DNA of 64,000 nucleotides from Metabacillus sediminilitoris (GCF_009720625.1 NZ_CP046266.1:4039501-4103500); one strand, 5' to 3'. Positions 52,279 through 62,333 are shown, numbered from the stretch's first letter. The notes: a model not told the origin generated them from the letters alone. Numbers and translations: made by a program.

Positions 52279-52645
52279 TTATAAAATTGTCACAAAAAAA
52301 TAACCGATCATAATTAACTGGATTATACTTTTTGCGATCACCCCAGAAATAAAACCAACTAGTGAACCGAGTCCGCTCTTTACAGCTGATGGAAGGTTTT
52401 TCTTATGAACAATTAATTCTGCTTACTCCGTTTAAATTAGTCATATAATCTGCGCCAAATAAAACAGTAACAAAAATACCTTCAATAATCCAAAAAACAG
52501 TTGAAAGTTCAGAAAACTCAAACAAAAAACCAAATAACACAAAACCTGCCACAATATAAATGACACTCGGAATAATTGGATAAATCAGTCCAACAAATGC
52601 AATAATGAACATCAAAACGATAAGTGACCAATATAGAAAGTCCAA
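52279..52645 (-). pseudogene. yqgC: yqgC-like DUF456 membrane protein gene with internal deletion
   Basis: The N-terminal 71 residues ([20 protein letters not shown] up to [11 protein letters not shown]) are typical DUF456. They are followed by a stop nine residues later (SRINCS). In another frame, starting with [20 protein letters not shown] at about 52418, the usual C-terminus goes on to IGYFFVTIL (stop at 52279). The Gly/Pro-rich centre expected between them (roughly 50 codons) is missing. So the gene has lost an internal piece with a frame change and is probably dead. Confidence 0.78.
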
Positions 52646-52687
52646 ATCTTCCTCCTTAAAAGTTCTTTCCCCCCTACTTTAGTAAAC

Positions 52688-52716
52688 ATAAAAAGCAAGG
52701 GATCACCCCTTGCTTA
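52688..52716. terminator. Terminator after the Na/Pi cotransporter
   Basis: AAGCAAGGG near 52691 pairs with CCCTTGCTT near 52704-52713 around ATCAC; TTTTTATG follows on the minus strand. Confidence 0.82.
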
Positions 52717-52718
52717 CA

Positions 52719-54389
52719 TTATATCTTATTAAGTTTATTTTCATTAATAATAGCTCCGGTACGTAAAACTGCTTCAGCAATTTTACCACTATGATCTCCA
52801 ACACTTTTCAGATTACTAATAATATCTACAAAATTGAGTCCTGCTGAAATTGAACATGTACCTTCATTCATTCGTTTTAGATGTTTATCACGTAGTCGGC
52901 ACTCGAGATGATGTATTTTTTCTTTTGTTTTTAAAACTTTTAATGCTAAAGTTGTATTCGAATCATCTAGTGCTGTCATGGCATCCTTAAATAAATGTAG
53001 AGTTTGCTCAAACATTTCTACTAAGTCTTTTTTAGCGGAATCTGATAATTGTATTTTATTTCCTACCTGATTACTAACTAATTCAATAATATTTACAAAG
53101 TGGTCACCAACACGTTCAACATCTCTAACAGAATCCAAAAGCATATTATGCTCGTCACATTCGGTTTTAGACATGTCACTTTTCGAAATAAGTATTAAAT
53201 ACTCTGTAATTATGCGATCAAAATTATTGATAACATCTTCAAGTATTATTGCAGTTTCTGTGTTTTTTTGTGAATAGGTTAATTGATATAATTTAGATTC
53301 TTCTATTCCTAATGCTGCATATTTCCCCATCAGGACCAATGCTTCTTTTGTTTGACTTATAGCTATTGAAGTTGATTGCTCAATAAAAATGGGATCTAGA
53401 TCTTTCACTTTATAAAGCATTCTTGTATCTTTACCTGGAATAATCTTAGTAACTATTAATACAAGTACCCCAATAAGAGGCAGTTGAATGAATGTATTTG
53501 TAATATTAAACAATCCATCGGCCAAAGCAATTGTTATTTCAGATTTTAATAACATCATTTGTTGAAGATATAGAATGAAGCTTGAGAATAATGGAGTAAA
53601 TATGATAAAAATAACCGTTCCAATAATATTAAATAGAACATGTGTTAAAGCTGCCCGTCTTGCTGATATGGAAGTTCCAATAGATGCTAATAAAGCTGTA
53701 ATTGTTGTACCTATATTGTTTCCAAAAAGCACAGGAAGTGCCTCCCGAATGTCAAGAAACCCTTTTCCAACTAATTCTTGCAGGACCCCAATAGTTACAC
53801 TAGAACTTTGTACCATGATTGTAAAGATTGTTCCGAATATAACACCTGTAAATGCATTATCACTCATTCTTACTGTTAGTTCGTAAAATCCTTCTAAGGT
53901 ACTTAAAGGATTGAGGCTATTAGCCATTAACTGTAAGCCTAAAAACAGTGCACCTAAGCCAAAAATGATTTTGCCAATTGTAAAAATTCGCTTATTTTTA
54001 TAAATAAAAAGTAAAATGACACCAATAAAAATGACGGGAGAAGAGTATTCTAAAATATTTATATTAATGACAAATGCATTTACGGATGTACCAATATTTG
54101 CACCCATAATGATACCAATTGACTGTCTAAGTGACATGTATCCTGCACTTACTAACCCAACAACTATAACGGTCGTTCCGCTACTAGAATCAATAAGTAT
54201 TGTCACAATAATACCAACGAGCACTCCAATTAATGGATTAGTGATATACCTATCAATAATCTCCTTTAATTTATAGCCAGCAAATTTTTGCAGGCCATTA
54301 CTCATATATTTAATACCAAATAAAAATATTGCTAGACCGCCAATAAAATCAAATATCATCTTTTGGATATCCAATTCCATACTGTTCAA
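52719..54389 (-). CDS. Na/Pi cotransporter with PhoU-like C-terminal domain
   Basis: 556 residues. Two inverted repeats of the NptA/PhoS family, each with QSSS-like motifs (IDSSSGTTVIVVGLV near residue 66 and VQSSSVTIGVLQEL near 193), occupy the first 320 residues. A PhoU-like helical part follows (SVRDVERVGDHFVNIIELVS and NLKSVGDHSGKIAEAV). It uses the sodium gradient to take up phosphate. Being near pst, it makes this a phosphate-related region; B. subtilis lacks it here. Complete. Confidence 0.92.
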   Translation of the reverse strand: MNSMELDIQKMIFDFIGGLAIFLFGIKYMSNGLQKFAGYKLKEIIDRYITNPLIGVLVGIIVTILIDSSSGTTVIVVGLVSAGYMSLRQSIGIIMGANIGTSVNAFVININILEYSSPVIFIGVILLFIYKNKRIFTIGKIIFGLGALFLGLQLMANSLNPLSTLEGFYELTVRMSDNAFTGVIFGTIFTIMVQSSSVTIGVLQELVGKGFLDIREALPVLFGNNIGTTITALLASIGTSISARRAALTHVLFNIIGTVIFIIFTPLFSSFILYLQQMMLLKSEITIALADGLFNITNTFIQLPLIGVLVLIVTKIIPGKDTRMLYKVKDLDPIFIEQSTSIAISQTKEALVLMGKYAALGIEESKLYQLTYSQKNTETAIILEDVINNFDRIITEYLILISKSDMSKTECDEHNMLLDSVRDVERVGDHFVNIIELVSNQVGNKIQLSDSAKKDLVEMFEQTLHLFKDAMTALDDSNTTLALKVLKTKEKIHHLECRLRDKHLKRMNEGTCSISAGLNFVDIISNLKSVGDHSGKIAEAVLRTGAIINENKLNKI

Positions 54390-54632
54390 CCCCTCATTAT
54401 ATGCCGCGTCGATTCGACAATAAACTACACCTATTCAATTATTAACGATTTATTATTTTTTTGTAAAGATATTCAGTGTAATTATTTACAAAATAATAAC
54501 GAAAACTTAATGAAAACGATGACATTTGTCATTCCTTATTTAAATATGCATATTTTATTGTACTTTCTTGTAATATCATTGAACGAGAGATAAAATTAAC
54601 TCGTATTAACATGAAGGGTGTGTCGTTTAGAC

Positions 54633-55412
54633 ATGAATGTATTCAAGCAGCTTTTTATTAGCATTTATTCACCAAAGGCGATTTCCACATTTCGTTTTCA
54701 AGGAATTGGGAAATCGATATTATTTGTTTTTATTTTATCATTATTGAGTACGATCCCATCTTGGTTTCATTTAACAAATGAACTAAAAGAGGCTAGTAAA
54801 GGGGTAAATCAAACTCTAACTGAAGATTTTCCATCCTTTTCTATTGAAGATGGTAAATTGATTACTGATACAAATCATCCTGTAGAGATAAATAGAAACG
54901 AATTTACCTTTATATTAGATGGAACAGGTACATATGGGGTTGAAGAAATAGAAGAAAAAAATAATGCAATAGGCATCTTAGAAGATCAATTTGTTTTTGT
55001 GACAAATGGGCAAGCTCAAGCTTATGAATATAGTCTTTTAAATATTTCGCTTACAAAAGAAGACTTAGTTGATCTTTCAAAACAATTTAATCAGCTTCTG
55101 CCAATTATTATGACTGTATTAATTATTCTAATGTTTTTATTTAGTGCCTTCGTTAAATTTATTGAGGTGACCATATTAGCATTGTTTGGTAAAGCTATTA
55201 ATAATAGTCTGCAGCGAAATTTAAACTTTAGTAAAATATGGATTATCTCTGCATATGCCTCAACACTAGCAACTTTCTTCTTCTTTATCATGGATTTATT
55301 ACAAGTAATTGTTCCGGGCGGATTTTTGTTGAATTGGTTTGTACATATTTTCGTTTTATATTTAACTTTAAAGGAAATACCACAAACGAAGAATCCACTA
55401 AAAGTTTCTTAA
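54633..55412 (+). CDS. yqgB: YqgB-like membrane protein (DUF1189)
   Basis: 259 residues from the ATG at 54633 (MNVFKQLFISIYSPKAISTF). One helix follows near residue 28-45, a 90-residue outer domain, and then four helices near the C-terminus (LPIIMTVLIILMFLFSAFVK and on). The N-terminal FKQLFISIYSPK is the DUF1189 mark. The GTG at 54618 gives a longer form. Function unknown. Confidence 0.82.
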   Translation: MNVFKQLFISIYSPKAISTFRFQGIGKSILFVFILSLLSTIPSWFHLTNELKEASKGVNQTLTEDFPSFSIEDGKLITDTNHPVEINRNEFTFILDGTGTYGVEEIEEKNNAIGILEDQFVFVTNGQAQAYEYSLLNISLTKEDLVDLSKQFNQLLPIIMTVLIILMFLFSAFVKFIEVTILALFGKAINNSLQRNLNFSKIWIISAYASTLATFFFFIMDLLQVIVPGGFLLNWFVHIFVLYLTLKEIPQTKNPLKVS

Positions 55413-55457
55413 TACCTTTGCAAGTGTTAATTTATTAGTTTGTTTTTGAAATTTGAA

Positions 55458-55680
55458 GGCTGTTTTAGCAAACTTTGTTGCTATTTACCAAGTAGTGCGG
55501 AGTGGTTGATTGCAGCGAGAGATACTCGCTTTTTAGCGGGGCGGGCGGTGAGAGCCTCCTCGGCGTAAACGCCTGCATGAGTCTCACCTGTCCCGCTGCT
55601 CCCTCAGGAGTCTCGCAATCTGCTCCAATCAACTTTAAATAGTTTCCGTTTTAAAAGCAACAATCTCTTAGAAAAGAGCC
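55458..55680 (-). repeat. MITE-like repeat, copy C, with perfect 8-bp target duplication
   Basis: 223 bp, from GGCTGTTTTAGCAAACTTTG to AATCTCTTAGAAAAGAGCC. AATTTGAA stands directly on both sides (55450-55457 and 55681-55688). Same body as copies A and B, plus a CTCCCTCAGGAGTCTCGCAA insert near 55600. Same orientation as copy B. Confidence 0.9.
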
Positions 55681-55687
55681 AATTTGA

Positions 55688-55715
55688 AAACGCGGAAAAT
55701 GACTTCCGCGTTTTT
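55688..55715. terminator. Terminator after the chemoreceptor gene
   Basis: AACGCGGAA near 55689 pairs with TTCCGCGTT near 55703-55711; a TTTT run follows on the plus strand and TTTTCAAATT on the minus strand. Confidence 0.7.
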
Positions 55716-55719
55716 ATGA

Positions 55720-57519
55720 TTACACCTTAAATTGTTTTGTGCTTTCTGATAATTTTTTAGATAAATCAGTGAGAATAAGTCCCATTTCATGTGTTTGATT
55801 AATTTGATTAATTTGCTCTTCTGACGAAGCAAGCATTTGTTCAGCACTTGCTAATGTTTCCTGTGATATTGAAACAAAATTTTCAGAGGATTGTTCCATT
55901 TTAGGAAGTGATAGATTTAGTTCCTGCAGATAATCTTTCATCCCAGATAACTTACTATTCACATTCGATATTTCATCCATCAATAAATCAAATGCTTCTT
56001 TCGAGTCTTGAGCAACACCTAAATGTGATTGAATATTACTTAACATTGCATTAAACTCATTAGCAGCTTGGTCTGAAATTTTTTCCATCATTTTTATCGA
56101 TTCGGTTATTTCCTGTGTTGCTTGTGAGGATTGATCCGCTAATTTACGGACTTCAGTTGCAACCACTGCAAACCCCTTTCCTGCTTCGCCTGCCCGAGCT
56201 GCTTCTATAGTAGCGTTTAAAGCAAGTAGTTTTGTCTGTTCTGCAATCGATTGAATGATACCCACTACTTTTGTAATAACAATTGAATTGTCTTTTACGC
56301 CTCTAATTGTTGATGTCATTTTCGCAAATTCCAGATCAAAATCATTCATTGAACGAATCATATGAGAAATGCTATTTTCCCCTTTTTTGGCAGAAGAATT
56401 CATGTCAGATGCACTGTTAAAGACGTATTCCATATTTTGAAGGATTAAAGTAATGTCACTTTTCATTTTCTGGAAAGTTTCTACATTTTCATCAGAGCTA
56501 GTAGCTGTTTGTTCTGCCCCTGATTTCACTACTTTGATTGCTTCAACTAATTGATTGTTTTGAGATAGTACATTACCTGAGGCTTCTTTAAGTTGATTTC
56601 CAGTTTTAAACAGTTCCGAGGTTGTTCCATTTAAATTTGAAATCATCGTACGCATTTGTTTAATCATTTGATTAAAGCTTTTATTCAAGGATACAATTTC
56701 TGGAATGTTCGTTGATAAATTAATATTGTTTGACAAATTACCATTTCTTACTTCTCTCATAGCATTTTGTAATGTAGACAATGGTTTAGTTAAACTTCTT
56801 ACAAGGAGAAAGATAACAGCTGTTGTAATAACGACACTTATTAATACGATGATTCCTGTAAAATTTGCTAGTTCATTTACTGGTTTCATATAGTTCTCAG
56901 TAGGAACAACAATCAAATAATATCCTTTTAATTCTTGAATTTCTTTAAAAGATAATGTGTAATCAATTCCATCTATTTTATTGTGGATCACACCATGATC
57001 CTTTTCGATAATTTCATCGACTAATTCCTTCGTTATTTCCATGCCACCCTCTTTATTAATGTCCAAAGGTCTTGCACCTTCATCAGTGACGATGAAAAAT
57101 TTTGCAGGTAATCCATCCTGAATCAACGCCGATGATTGACTAGGAACAACCACCTTTTCCACTCTTTTGTGAAATTCTTCTTGATCATTGATATAAGCAA
57201 AAGCTAGATTTGCAACAATATCTGATGTTGTATTTACTTCTCTATAAAGTCGCTCTTCGATTATTTCCATCGTAGATTCTTTAGATTTGTTATATGAAGT
57301 AAATCCAACAATACTAATGGAGGAAATTAAAAGGACTAATACTAAAATGATTAATCTTGACTGAAGTGTGATTTTAGAAAAAATAGTTTGTGTATACTCC
57401 ATTTTTTGCTTTTTTTGTTGTTTCATTTGTTTCAAATTTTTCAGCTTATTCAACTTTAGTTTAGGATTAATTCGTTTCAGAACATTTCTCTTAATGAAGG
57501 CTTTTATTTTTTTTATCAT
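55720..57519 (-). CDS. Methyl-accepting chemotaxis protein
   Basis: 599 residues from ATG at 57519 ([12 protein letters not shown]), which has AGGGGTG 6 bases upstream. A basic N-terminus of about 35 residues is followed by a first helix ([18 protein letters not shown]), an outer single-Cache-like domain (about 75-215), a second helix ([20 protein letters not shown]), a HAMP region and the signalling hairpin with [20 protein letters not shown] at its tip. It should feed CheA. No chemotaxis genes are nearby. Ligand unknown. The strongly basic 35-residue leader is unusual. Confidence 0.93.
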   Translation of the reverse strand: MIKKIKAFIKRNVLKRINPKLKLNKLKNLKQMKQQKKQKMEYTQTIFSKITLQSRLIILVLVLLISSISIVGFTSYNKSKESTMEIIEERLYREVNTTSDIVANLAFAYINDQEEFHKRVEKVVVPSQSSALIQDGLPAKFFIVTDEGARPLDINKEGGMEITKELVDEIIEKDHGVIHNKIDGIDYTLSFKEIQELKGYYLIVVPTENYMKPVNELANFTGIIVLISVVITTAVIFLLVRSLTKPLSTLQNAMREVRNGNLSNNINLSTNIPEIVSLNKSFNQMIKQMRTMISNLNGTTSELFKTGNQLKEASGNVLSQNNQLVEAIKVVKSGAEQTATSSDENVETFQKMKSDITLILQNMEYVFNSASDMNSSAKKGENSISHMIRSMNDFDLEFAKMTSTIRGVKDNSIVITKVVGIIQSIAEQTKLLALNATIEAARAGEAGKGFAVVATEVRKLADQSSQATQEITESIKMMEKISDQAANEFNAMLSNIQSHLGVAQDSKEAFDLLMDEISNVNSKLSGMKDYLQELNLSLPKMEQSSENFVSISQETLASAEQMLASSEEQINQINQTHEMGLILTDLSKKLSESTKQFKV

Positions 57520-57771
57520 TATGACACCCCTATCTCTAATTCCATTAAAATTATGACAGGTGAATGTTAAGGAAGTGTAAACTATTTGTAAATAATTGCT
57601 GATATTAGTCGAAAAGTCATATTTTTTGAGGGAAAAACAGAATATCAACTAAACCCTTTTTACTATTACTCATTATTTTTTTGTTTTTTAGTCATAAGTA
57701 ACATGGACAAGCATACGAATGTGATAAGGAAAGAATGACATATATAAATGTTAACTATTGGAGGCAGGATG

Positions 57772-58113
57772 ATGAAACGACTTTCTCTTTTTATGATTGG
57801 ACTTTTCCTTTGTTATATCATTTATTATGACCTTCAAATCGGCACATTACCTGCTTTTAGTATGACTAAAGCTATTAAAACAACTGCTGTAAACACACAA
57901 AGTGAGGAGAAAAACGAACAGCCTTCGATACAATTTTATGAAGTAAAAATCAAACAAGGGGATACAGTTTTATCAATTACAGAACGTTATCACGGTAGTC
58001 TACCTGCTTCTATAGAAACGATTGTAAAAGATTTTGAATCATTGAATTCTAAAGTGAAGGCAGAGGCAATTTTACTAGGGGAGACATATCGATTTCCAAT
58101 TTATAAGGAATAG
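57772..58113 (+). CDS. yqfZ: YqfZ-like LysM-type protein
   Basis: 113 residues from the second ATG at 57772, 7 bases after GGAGG; the ATG at 57769 is only 4 bases away. A signal or anchor helix (LSLFMIGLFLCYIIYYDL), a 30-residue linker and a LysM domain (YEVKIKQGDTVLSITERYHG to the end). It probably binds peptidoglycan at the outer face. Place matches yqfZ of B. subtilis. Spore- or vegetative role unknown. Confidence 0.78.
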   Translation: MKRLSLFMIGLFLCYIIYYDLQIGTLPAFSMTKAIKTTAVNTQSEEKNEQPSIQFYEVKIKQGDTVLSITERYHGSLPASIETIVKDFESLNSKVKAEAILLGETYRFPIYKE

Positions 58114-58254
58114 TCGATCCTTGTCAATTTTCCATAATCCTTGTACAATGAAGTGTGGAATACATTTACTAGATAAAATGAACAAAGTAAAGTATCATTA
58201 ATTTGATGCCTAATAAAACTAGATTTTAACTTATTATTAAGGAGCGATTTACAC

Positions 58255-59361
58255 GTGAGTGAAATCATACATCGTACAAAAACTCGTCCTGTTAAAGTCG
58301 GAAATTTAACGATTGGTGGAAATAATGAAGTTATTATTCAAAGCATGACAACGACGAAAACACATGACGTTGAAGCAACAGTTGCTGAGATCAATCGTTT
58401 AGAGGAAGCAGGATGTCAAATCGTGCGTGTTGCATGCCCAGATGAACGTGCTGCAGATGCTATTGCAGATATTAAGAAAAGAATTAATATTCCTCTTGTC
58501 GTAGATATCCACTTTGATTATAAACTTGCTCTTAAAGCTATAGAAGGTGGAGCAGATAAAATAAGAATTAACCCTGGTAACATAGGGAGAAAAGAAAAAG
58601 TAGAGGCTGTTGTAAAGGCCGCAAAAGAACGAGGAATCCCTATCCGTATAGGCGTTAATGCTGGTTCACTAGAAAAAAGAATTCTTGAAAAATATGGTTA
58701 TCCTACTGCTGATGGGATGGTTGAAAGTGCATTACATCACATAAAAATTCTTGAAGATTTAGATTTCCATGATATTATTGTTTCCATGAAAGCTTCTGAT
58801 GTAAATTTAGCCATTGAAGCATATGAAAAGGCTGCAAAAGCGTTTGATTATCCATTACATTTAGGAATCACAGAATCTGGAACCCTATTTGCTGGTACAG
58901 TAAAAAGCGCAGCAGGTTTAGGAGCTATTTTAAGCAAAGGAATTGGTAACACATTACGTATTTCATTAAGTGCTGATCCTGTTGAAGAAGTAAAAGTAGC
59001 ACGTGAGCTATTAAAATCATTTGGATTGGCTGCAAATGCTGCGACATTAATTTCTTGTCCGACATGCGGCCGTATTGAAATCGACTTAATTAGTATTGCA
59101 AATGAAGTAGAGGAATATATTTCAAATATTAAAGCACCAATCAAAGTCTCTGTACTAGGCTGTGCAGTTAACGGGCCTGGTGAAGCACGTGAAGCCGATA
59201 TTGGTATTGCAGGTGCCCGTGGTGAAGGACTTCTTTTCCGTAAAGGAGAGATTGTTCGAAAGGTACCTGAAGAGACAATGGTAGAGGAACTGAAAAAAGA
59301 AATCGATAAAATCGCTGAAGAATACTTTGCAAAACAAGAAGCAGAAAAACTTAATATCTAA
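58255..59361 (+). CDS. ispG: 4-hydroxy-3-methylbut-2-enyl diphosphate synthase
   Basis: 368 residues, GTG start with AAGGAG 9 bases upstream. TIM barrel with [20 protein letters not shown] and [16 protein letters not shown], then the iron-sulfur part with [12 protein letters not shown] and [11 protein letters not shown], giving the three cysteines of the 4Fe-4S cluster. It makes HMBPP from MEcPP in the MEP isoprenoid route. Length is normal. Complete. Confidence 0.97.
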   Translation: MSEIIHRTKTRPVKVGNLTIGGNNEVIIQSMTTTKTHDVEATVAEINRLEEAGCQIVRVACPDERAADAIADIKKRINIPLVVDIHFDYKLALKAIEGGADKIRINPGNIGRKEKVEAVVKAAKERGIPIRIGVNAGSLEKRILEKYGYPTADGMVESALHHIKILEDLDFHDIIVSMKASDVNLAIEAYEKAAKAFDYPLHLGITESGTLFAGTVKSAAGLGAILSKGIGNTLRISLSADPVEEVKVARELLKSFGLAANAATLISCPTCGRIEIDLISIANEVEEYISNIKAPIKVSVLGCAVNGPGEAREADIGIAGARGEGLLFRKGEIVRKVPEETMVEELKKEIDKIAEEYFAKQEAEKLNI

Positions 59362-59362
59362 C

Positions 59363-59399
59363 TAAAAAGGAATCGGACTAGACCGGTTCCTTTTTTAGT
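59363..59399. terminator. Terminator after ispG
   Basis: AAGGAATCGG pairs with CCGGTTCCTT around ACTAGA, followed by TTTTTT on the plus strand. Confidence 0.85.
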
Positions 59400-59401
59400 T
59401 A

Positions 59402-59617
59402 TTATTTCTTTTCCACTTTATCCTCAGGTAATAAGACAGCTCCAATATTGCCGTTCATAGAAAGTAAAGTATCAATGTCATCCTCTACTTCATTCTCATC
59501 ATAAAAGTCATTTTGGATCGCCATATTCGCCGAATAAGTACCATTATCTTGTTTAGTTGGATTTTGTCCCTTGCTAAAAGATTCTTGAATTTTCTCATTT
59601 GCATCATATCGATTCAT
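59402..59617 (-). CDS. 71-aa acidic protein
   Basis: Starts MNRYDANEKIQESFSKGQNP, ends LPEDKVEKK. Acidic and soluble, with no known motif. It follows yqfX in the same direction after 77 bases that can fold into two competing hairpins (see entry). GGAGGG is about 10 bases before ATG. Function unknown; small acidic, Asn/Gln-rich proteins are often spore-associated in Bacillus, but that is a guess. Confidence 0.6.
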   Translation of the reverse strand: MNRYDANEKIQESFSKGQNPTKQDNGTYSANMAIQNDFYDENEVEDDIDTLLSMNGNIGAVLLPEDKVEKK

Positions 59618-59623
59618 TCCTCT

Positions 59624-59674
59624 AATCCCTCCTTTCTATAATAGAAGGAGGGATTGACCATCATGGTCAATCCC
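59624..59674 (-). promoter_or_regulatory. Overlapping inverted repeats that could hide or free a ribosome binding site
   Basis: In the minus-strand transcript, a first hairpin (59674-59663 with 59661-59650, GGGATTGACCAT and its complement, 1-base loop) shares AATCCC with a second, 11-bp hairpin (59655-59645 with 59634-59624) whose 3' arm, AAGGAGGGATT, is the ribosome binding site of the 71-aa gene. The two cannot form together. Confidence 0.5.
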
Positions 59675-59694
59675 CTTTATTCATCTTTTTCCAC

Positions 59695-60090
59695 CTAGAA
59701 AAATGGTGTAATAAAGATTCCTAATACGATTGAAACGATACCTATACCAATCGCCCAAGCTCCTAAGGCATTTGCACCTCTTCTACGTGCAATGAAACCT
59801 ACAATCACACCTGCTGCTCCTAAAATAACAGGTAATATAAACAATGAAATAATGGATAGGGCTAGTGCTAAATAACCCATCCCTCTACCTTCGCCTGCGG
59901 TATTATCACGATCAGCATCTCGATTAACTCCTGCATAATCTCTCCCCATGGTTACAGGCGCTGCAATTTCTGCTGCAGATTCGGTCTGATAGTCATTTTC
60001 TATTTCTCGATCTAGTGGCGTAAATCCCTTGTAGTCAGGGTTGTCTAAACGAGCTCGTTCTTGTTGATTGAACCTATTTTCGTCTGCCAT
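59695..60090 (-). CDS. yqfX: YqfX-like membrane protein
   Basis: 131 residues from ATG at 60090 (MADENRFNQQERARLDNPDY), preceded by AGGAAGGGA. An acidic, disordered N-terminal half, then GMGYLALALSIISLFILPVI and GAWAIGIGIVSIVLGIFITP, two helices with the RRRGANALG loop between them. It matches YqfX in layout. Function unknown. The frame reaching to 60138 has no ribosome binding site of its own. Confidence 0.75.
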   Translation of the reverse strand: MADENRFNQQERARLDNPDYKGFTPLDREIENDYQTESAAEIAAPVTMGRDYAGVNRDADRDNTAGEGRGMGYLALALSIISLFILPVILGAAGVIVGFIARRRGANALGAWAIGIGIVSIVLGIFITPFF

Positions 60091-60242
60091 TAAGATCCCT
60101 TCCTTTCTTATATAAAGGAGCATTAATATTATGAGCAAACGATAACAAACTATAACTGTAAATCTTTTCTGTCATCATGAAAATGCCAAAAATTACGCAC
60201 ATATGTTACACTTAAAGTAGTTCAGCAAAGGAGAGATTATAC

Positions 60243-60815
60243 ATGTTGCGATTAGGAATTGATATCGATGGTACTATAACTGATCCAAAAACATTTGTAC
60301 CTTATTTAAATAAATCATTTAATAAAACTCTTACATATGAGGATTTAAAGCAGTATGATTTAACAAAGGTTTTACAAATTAGTGAAGCAGACTTTATAAC
60401 TTGGATGGATGAAAATGAACCAATTATTTATAAAGATTCCCCACTAGCCTTGCATGCAAAAACTGTTTTAGATGAATGGAAAGATCAACATCAACTATTG
60501 TTTATTAGTGCTAGGAGAGAGCACTTACTAGATATTACATATAATTGGTTTAAAGAAAATGAACTTTTTTATCATCATATTGAACTGATTGGCAGTCATA
60601 ATAAACTTGAAGCAGTAAAAAAGAATAATATTTCAATCTTTTTTGAAGATAAGCATGATAATGCCTGTATGATTTGTGAAGAACATCAAATTCCGGTCAT
60701 TTTATTTAATACCCCTTATAATCAAGACCCAATACCAAAAGGTGTCATACGCGTTAATCATTGGTTGGAAGCAAAAGATTGGGTAAATCAATGGTATGAA
60801 GCGAAAGTTTTATAG
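60243..60815 (+). CDS. yqfW: YqfW-like 5'-nucleotidase (HAD superfamily)
   Basis: 190 residues. The HAD nucleophile is in LGIDIDGTITDP (D7 and D9), the second motif Ser in LLFISARREH, and the acidic end in IFFEDKHDNA. It is of the NT5C/YqfW kind of deoxyribonucleotidase-like phosphatase. GGAGAG lies before ATG at 60243. Substrate not visible from sequence. Complete. Confidence 0.85.
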   Translation: MLRLGIDIDGTITDPKTFVPYLNKSFNKTLTYEDLKQYDLTKVLQISEADFITWMDENEPIIYKDSPLALHAKTVLDEWKDQHQLLFISARREHLLDITYNWFKENELFYHHIELIGSHNKLEAVKKNNISIFFEDKHDNACMICEEHQIPVILFNTPYNQDPIPKGVIRVNHWLEAKDWVNQWYEAKVL

Positions 60816-60977
60816 GTAAGACAAGCGGAATGATGGAATAAATCTTTTATAAGAATTTGTGGCAATATGAAGGATTTTCCTGTCTTAATCTGAATGAGGT
60901 TTCTCCATTTAGAAAAGAACTTTTCTTCTGATGTTTTTCATCAAAAGGTGCATCACAAAGTGAATAAATTGATTTCA

Positions 60978-61016
60978 AAAAAAGGCGTGAATTCATTTTT
61001 GAATTCGCGCCTTAAT
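60978..61016. terminator. Terminator between yqfW and zur
   Basis: AAGGCGTGAATTC (60982-60994) pairs with GAATTCGCGCCTT (61001-61013) with one mismatch; A-run on the left. Confidence 0.75.
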
Positions 61017-61083
61017 TATAATGTAAAATGTAAATACCACTATTGCACCACATATCAAAACATGAGAACTGAGAATGATCCTT

Positions 61084-61494
61084 TTAGTGACATTGCGGAC
61101 AAGTCCCATATACTTCGAATTTATGCCCGCTTATATCATATCCGGTTAGGTTTTCTTCTAATTTCCCCATTGGACAACCAGGTATTTCTTTCGTTTTTCC
61201 ACACTTTAAACAAATAAAATGATGATGATGATGTGTTGTATCACAAGTAAATCTAAAATGTTTTTCACCAGAAAGCTCAGTCATTTCAAAGATACCTAAT
61301 TCTGCAAATAAGGATAAATTTCTGTAAATGGTATCAAAGCTTAAACCAGGATAATCATCCTTTAATGACTCCAATACATCTTTTGCTGTTAAATACTTGT
61401 CATAATCAGCAAAAAGCTGTAGCATTTCTTCTCTTTTATTTGTATATTTATAACCTTTTTCTTTTAATAAGTCGAGAGCTTCTTGAACGTTCAT
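61084..61494 (-). CDS. zur: Zinc uptake regulator Zur (Fur family)
   Basis: 136 residues from ATG at 61494 ([18 protein letters not shown]), preceded by AAAGGGG. Winged helix in residues 1-80 ([20 protein letters not shown] is the recognition part), then the metal part with [15 protein letters not shown] and YGTCPQCH giving the four structural zinc cysteines. It represses zinc uptake genes. It is the last gene of the znuC-znuB-zur operon and overlaps znuB by four bases. Confidence 0.93.
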   Translation of the reverse strand: MNVQEALDLLKEKGYKYTNKREEMLQLFADYDKYLTAKDVLESLKDDYPGLSFDTIYRNLSLFAELGIFEMTELSGEKHFRFTCDTTHHHHHFICLKCGKTKEIPGCPMGKLEENLTGYDISGHKFEVYGTCPQCH

Positions 61495-62333
61495 GAAACT
61501 TTCCCCTTTGTTATTTTTGTCCATAATATTGCTAATATAAGGATAAGCACTGATAAAATGACGATTGTTCCACCGGGTGCTAAATCTAAATAATAAGCAA
61601 GGAATAATCCAATAATAACAGAAATTTCACCAAATAGCACAGAAAAGAAAATGGTTTGTTTAAATCCTTTAGCAATACGAATACTAGCAGCAACCGGTAA
61701 GGTCATTAACGACGAAACGAGCAAGATCCCAACAATTCTCATTGATCCAGCAATGACTAGCGCTACGATAAAGATGAAAATAAAATGAATCCATTTTGCA
61801 TAAATACCTGATGCAATTGCATGCTCTTCATCAAATGATAACAAAAACAGCTCTTTATAAAGTAAAAAGATAATTCCAATGACAATAACCGCAATTCCAA
61901 AAATTACATATAAATCTGTACGGCTTACCGCACTAACACTGCCAAATAAATAGCTAAACAAGTCGGTATTAAAACCGTCAGCTAACGAAATAAAAATGAC
62001 ACTTATTCCGACACCACTAGATAATATAATTGGAATAGCTAATTCTTGATAATGCTTATAAACTGTTCGAAGCTTTTCTATAAAAAGAGACCCCGTTACA
62101 GAAAACGCCATGCCTAAATAAATAGGATTCAACCCTACAAAAGCTGAAACTTTTTTTTCAAGTAATAAACTTGCGGCTATTCCTGCTAATGTAACATGGC
62201 TTAGTGCATCTGCAATTAGAGACATCCTTCTTACTACGATGAAAACACCTAAAAGTGGTGCAATTACACCAATTAACATACCTGATAAAAATGCATTTTG
62301 TAAAAACTCATATTCAAAAATACTGCTTAACAT
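61491..62333 (-). CDS. znuB: Zinc ABC transporter permease
   Basis: 280 residues with eight or so helices of the ABC-3 family: [20 protein letters not shown] near the start is the family signature, and EEHAIASGI sits in the ATPase-contact loop. It forms the channel for zinc passed on by a ZnuA-type lipoprotein, whose gene is not in this window. It begins 15 bases after znuC. Confidence 0.92.
   Translation of the reverse strand: MLSSIFEYEFLQNAFLSGMLIGVIAPLLGVFIVVRRMSLIADALSHVTLAGIAASLLLEKKVSAFVGLNPIYLGMAFSVTGSLFIEKLRTVYKHYQELAIPIILSSGVGISVIFISLADGFNTDLFSYLFGSVSAVSRTDLYVIFGIAVIVIGIIFLLYKELFLLSFDEEHAIASGIYAKWIHFIFIFIVALVIAGSMRIVGILLVSSLMTLPVAASIRIAKGFKQTIFFSVLFGEISVIIGLFLAYYLDLAPGGTIVILSVLILILAILWTKITKGKVS

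Larger units (their letters stand above)
55413..55719. other. Intergenic region filled by MITE copy C and a terminator
   Basis: 307 bases without a gene. The repeat fills 55458-55680 and the hairpin at 55688-55715 ends the chemoreceptor transcript. Confidence 0.75.
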
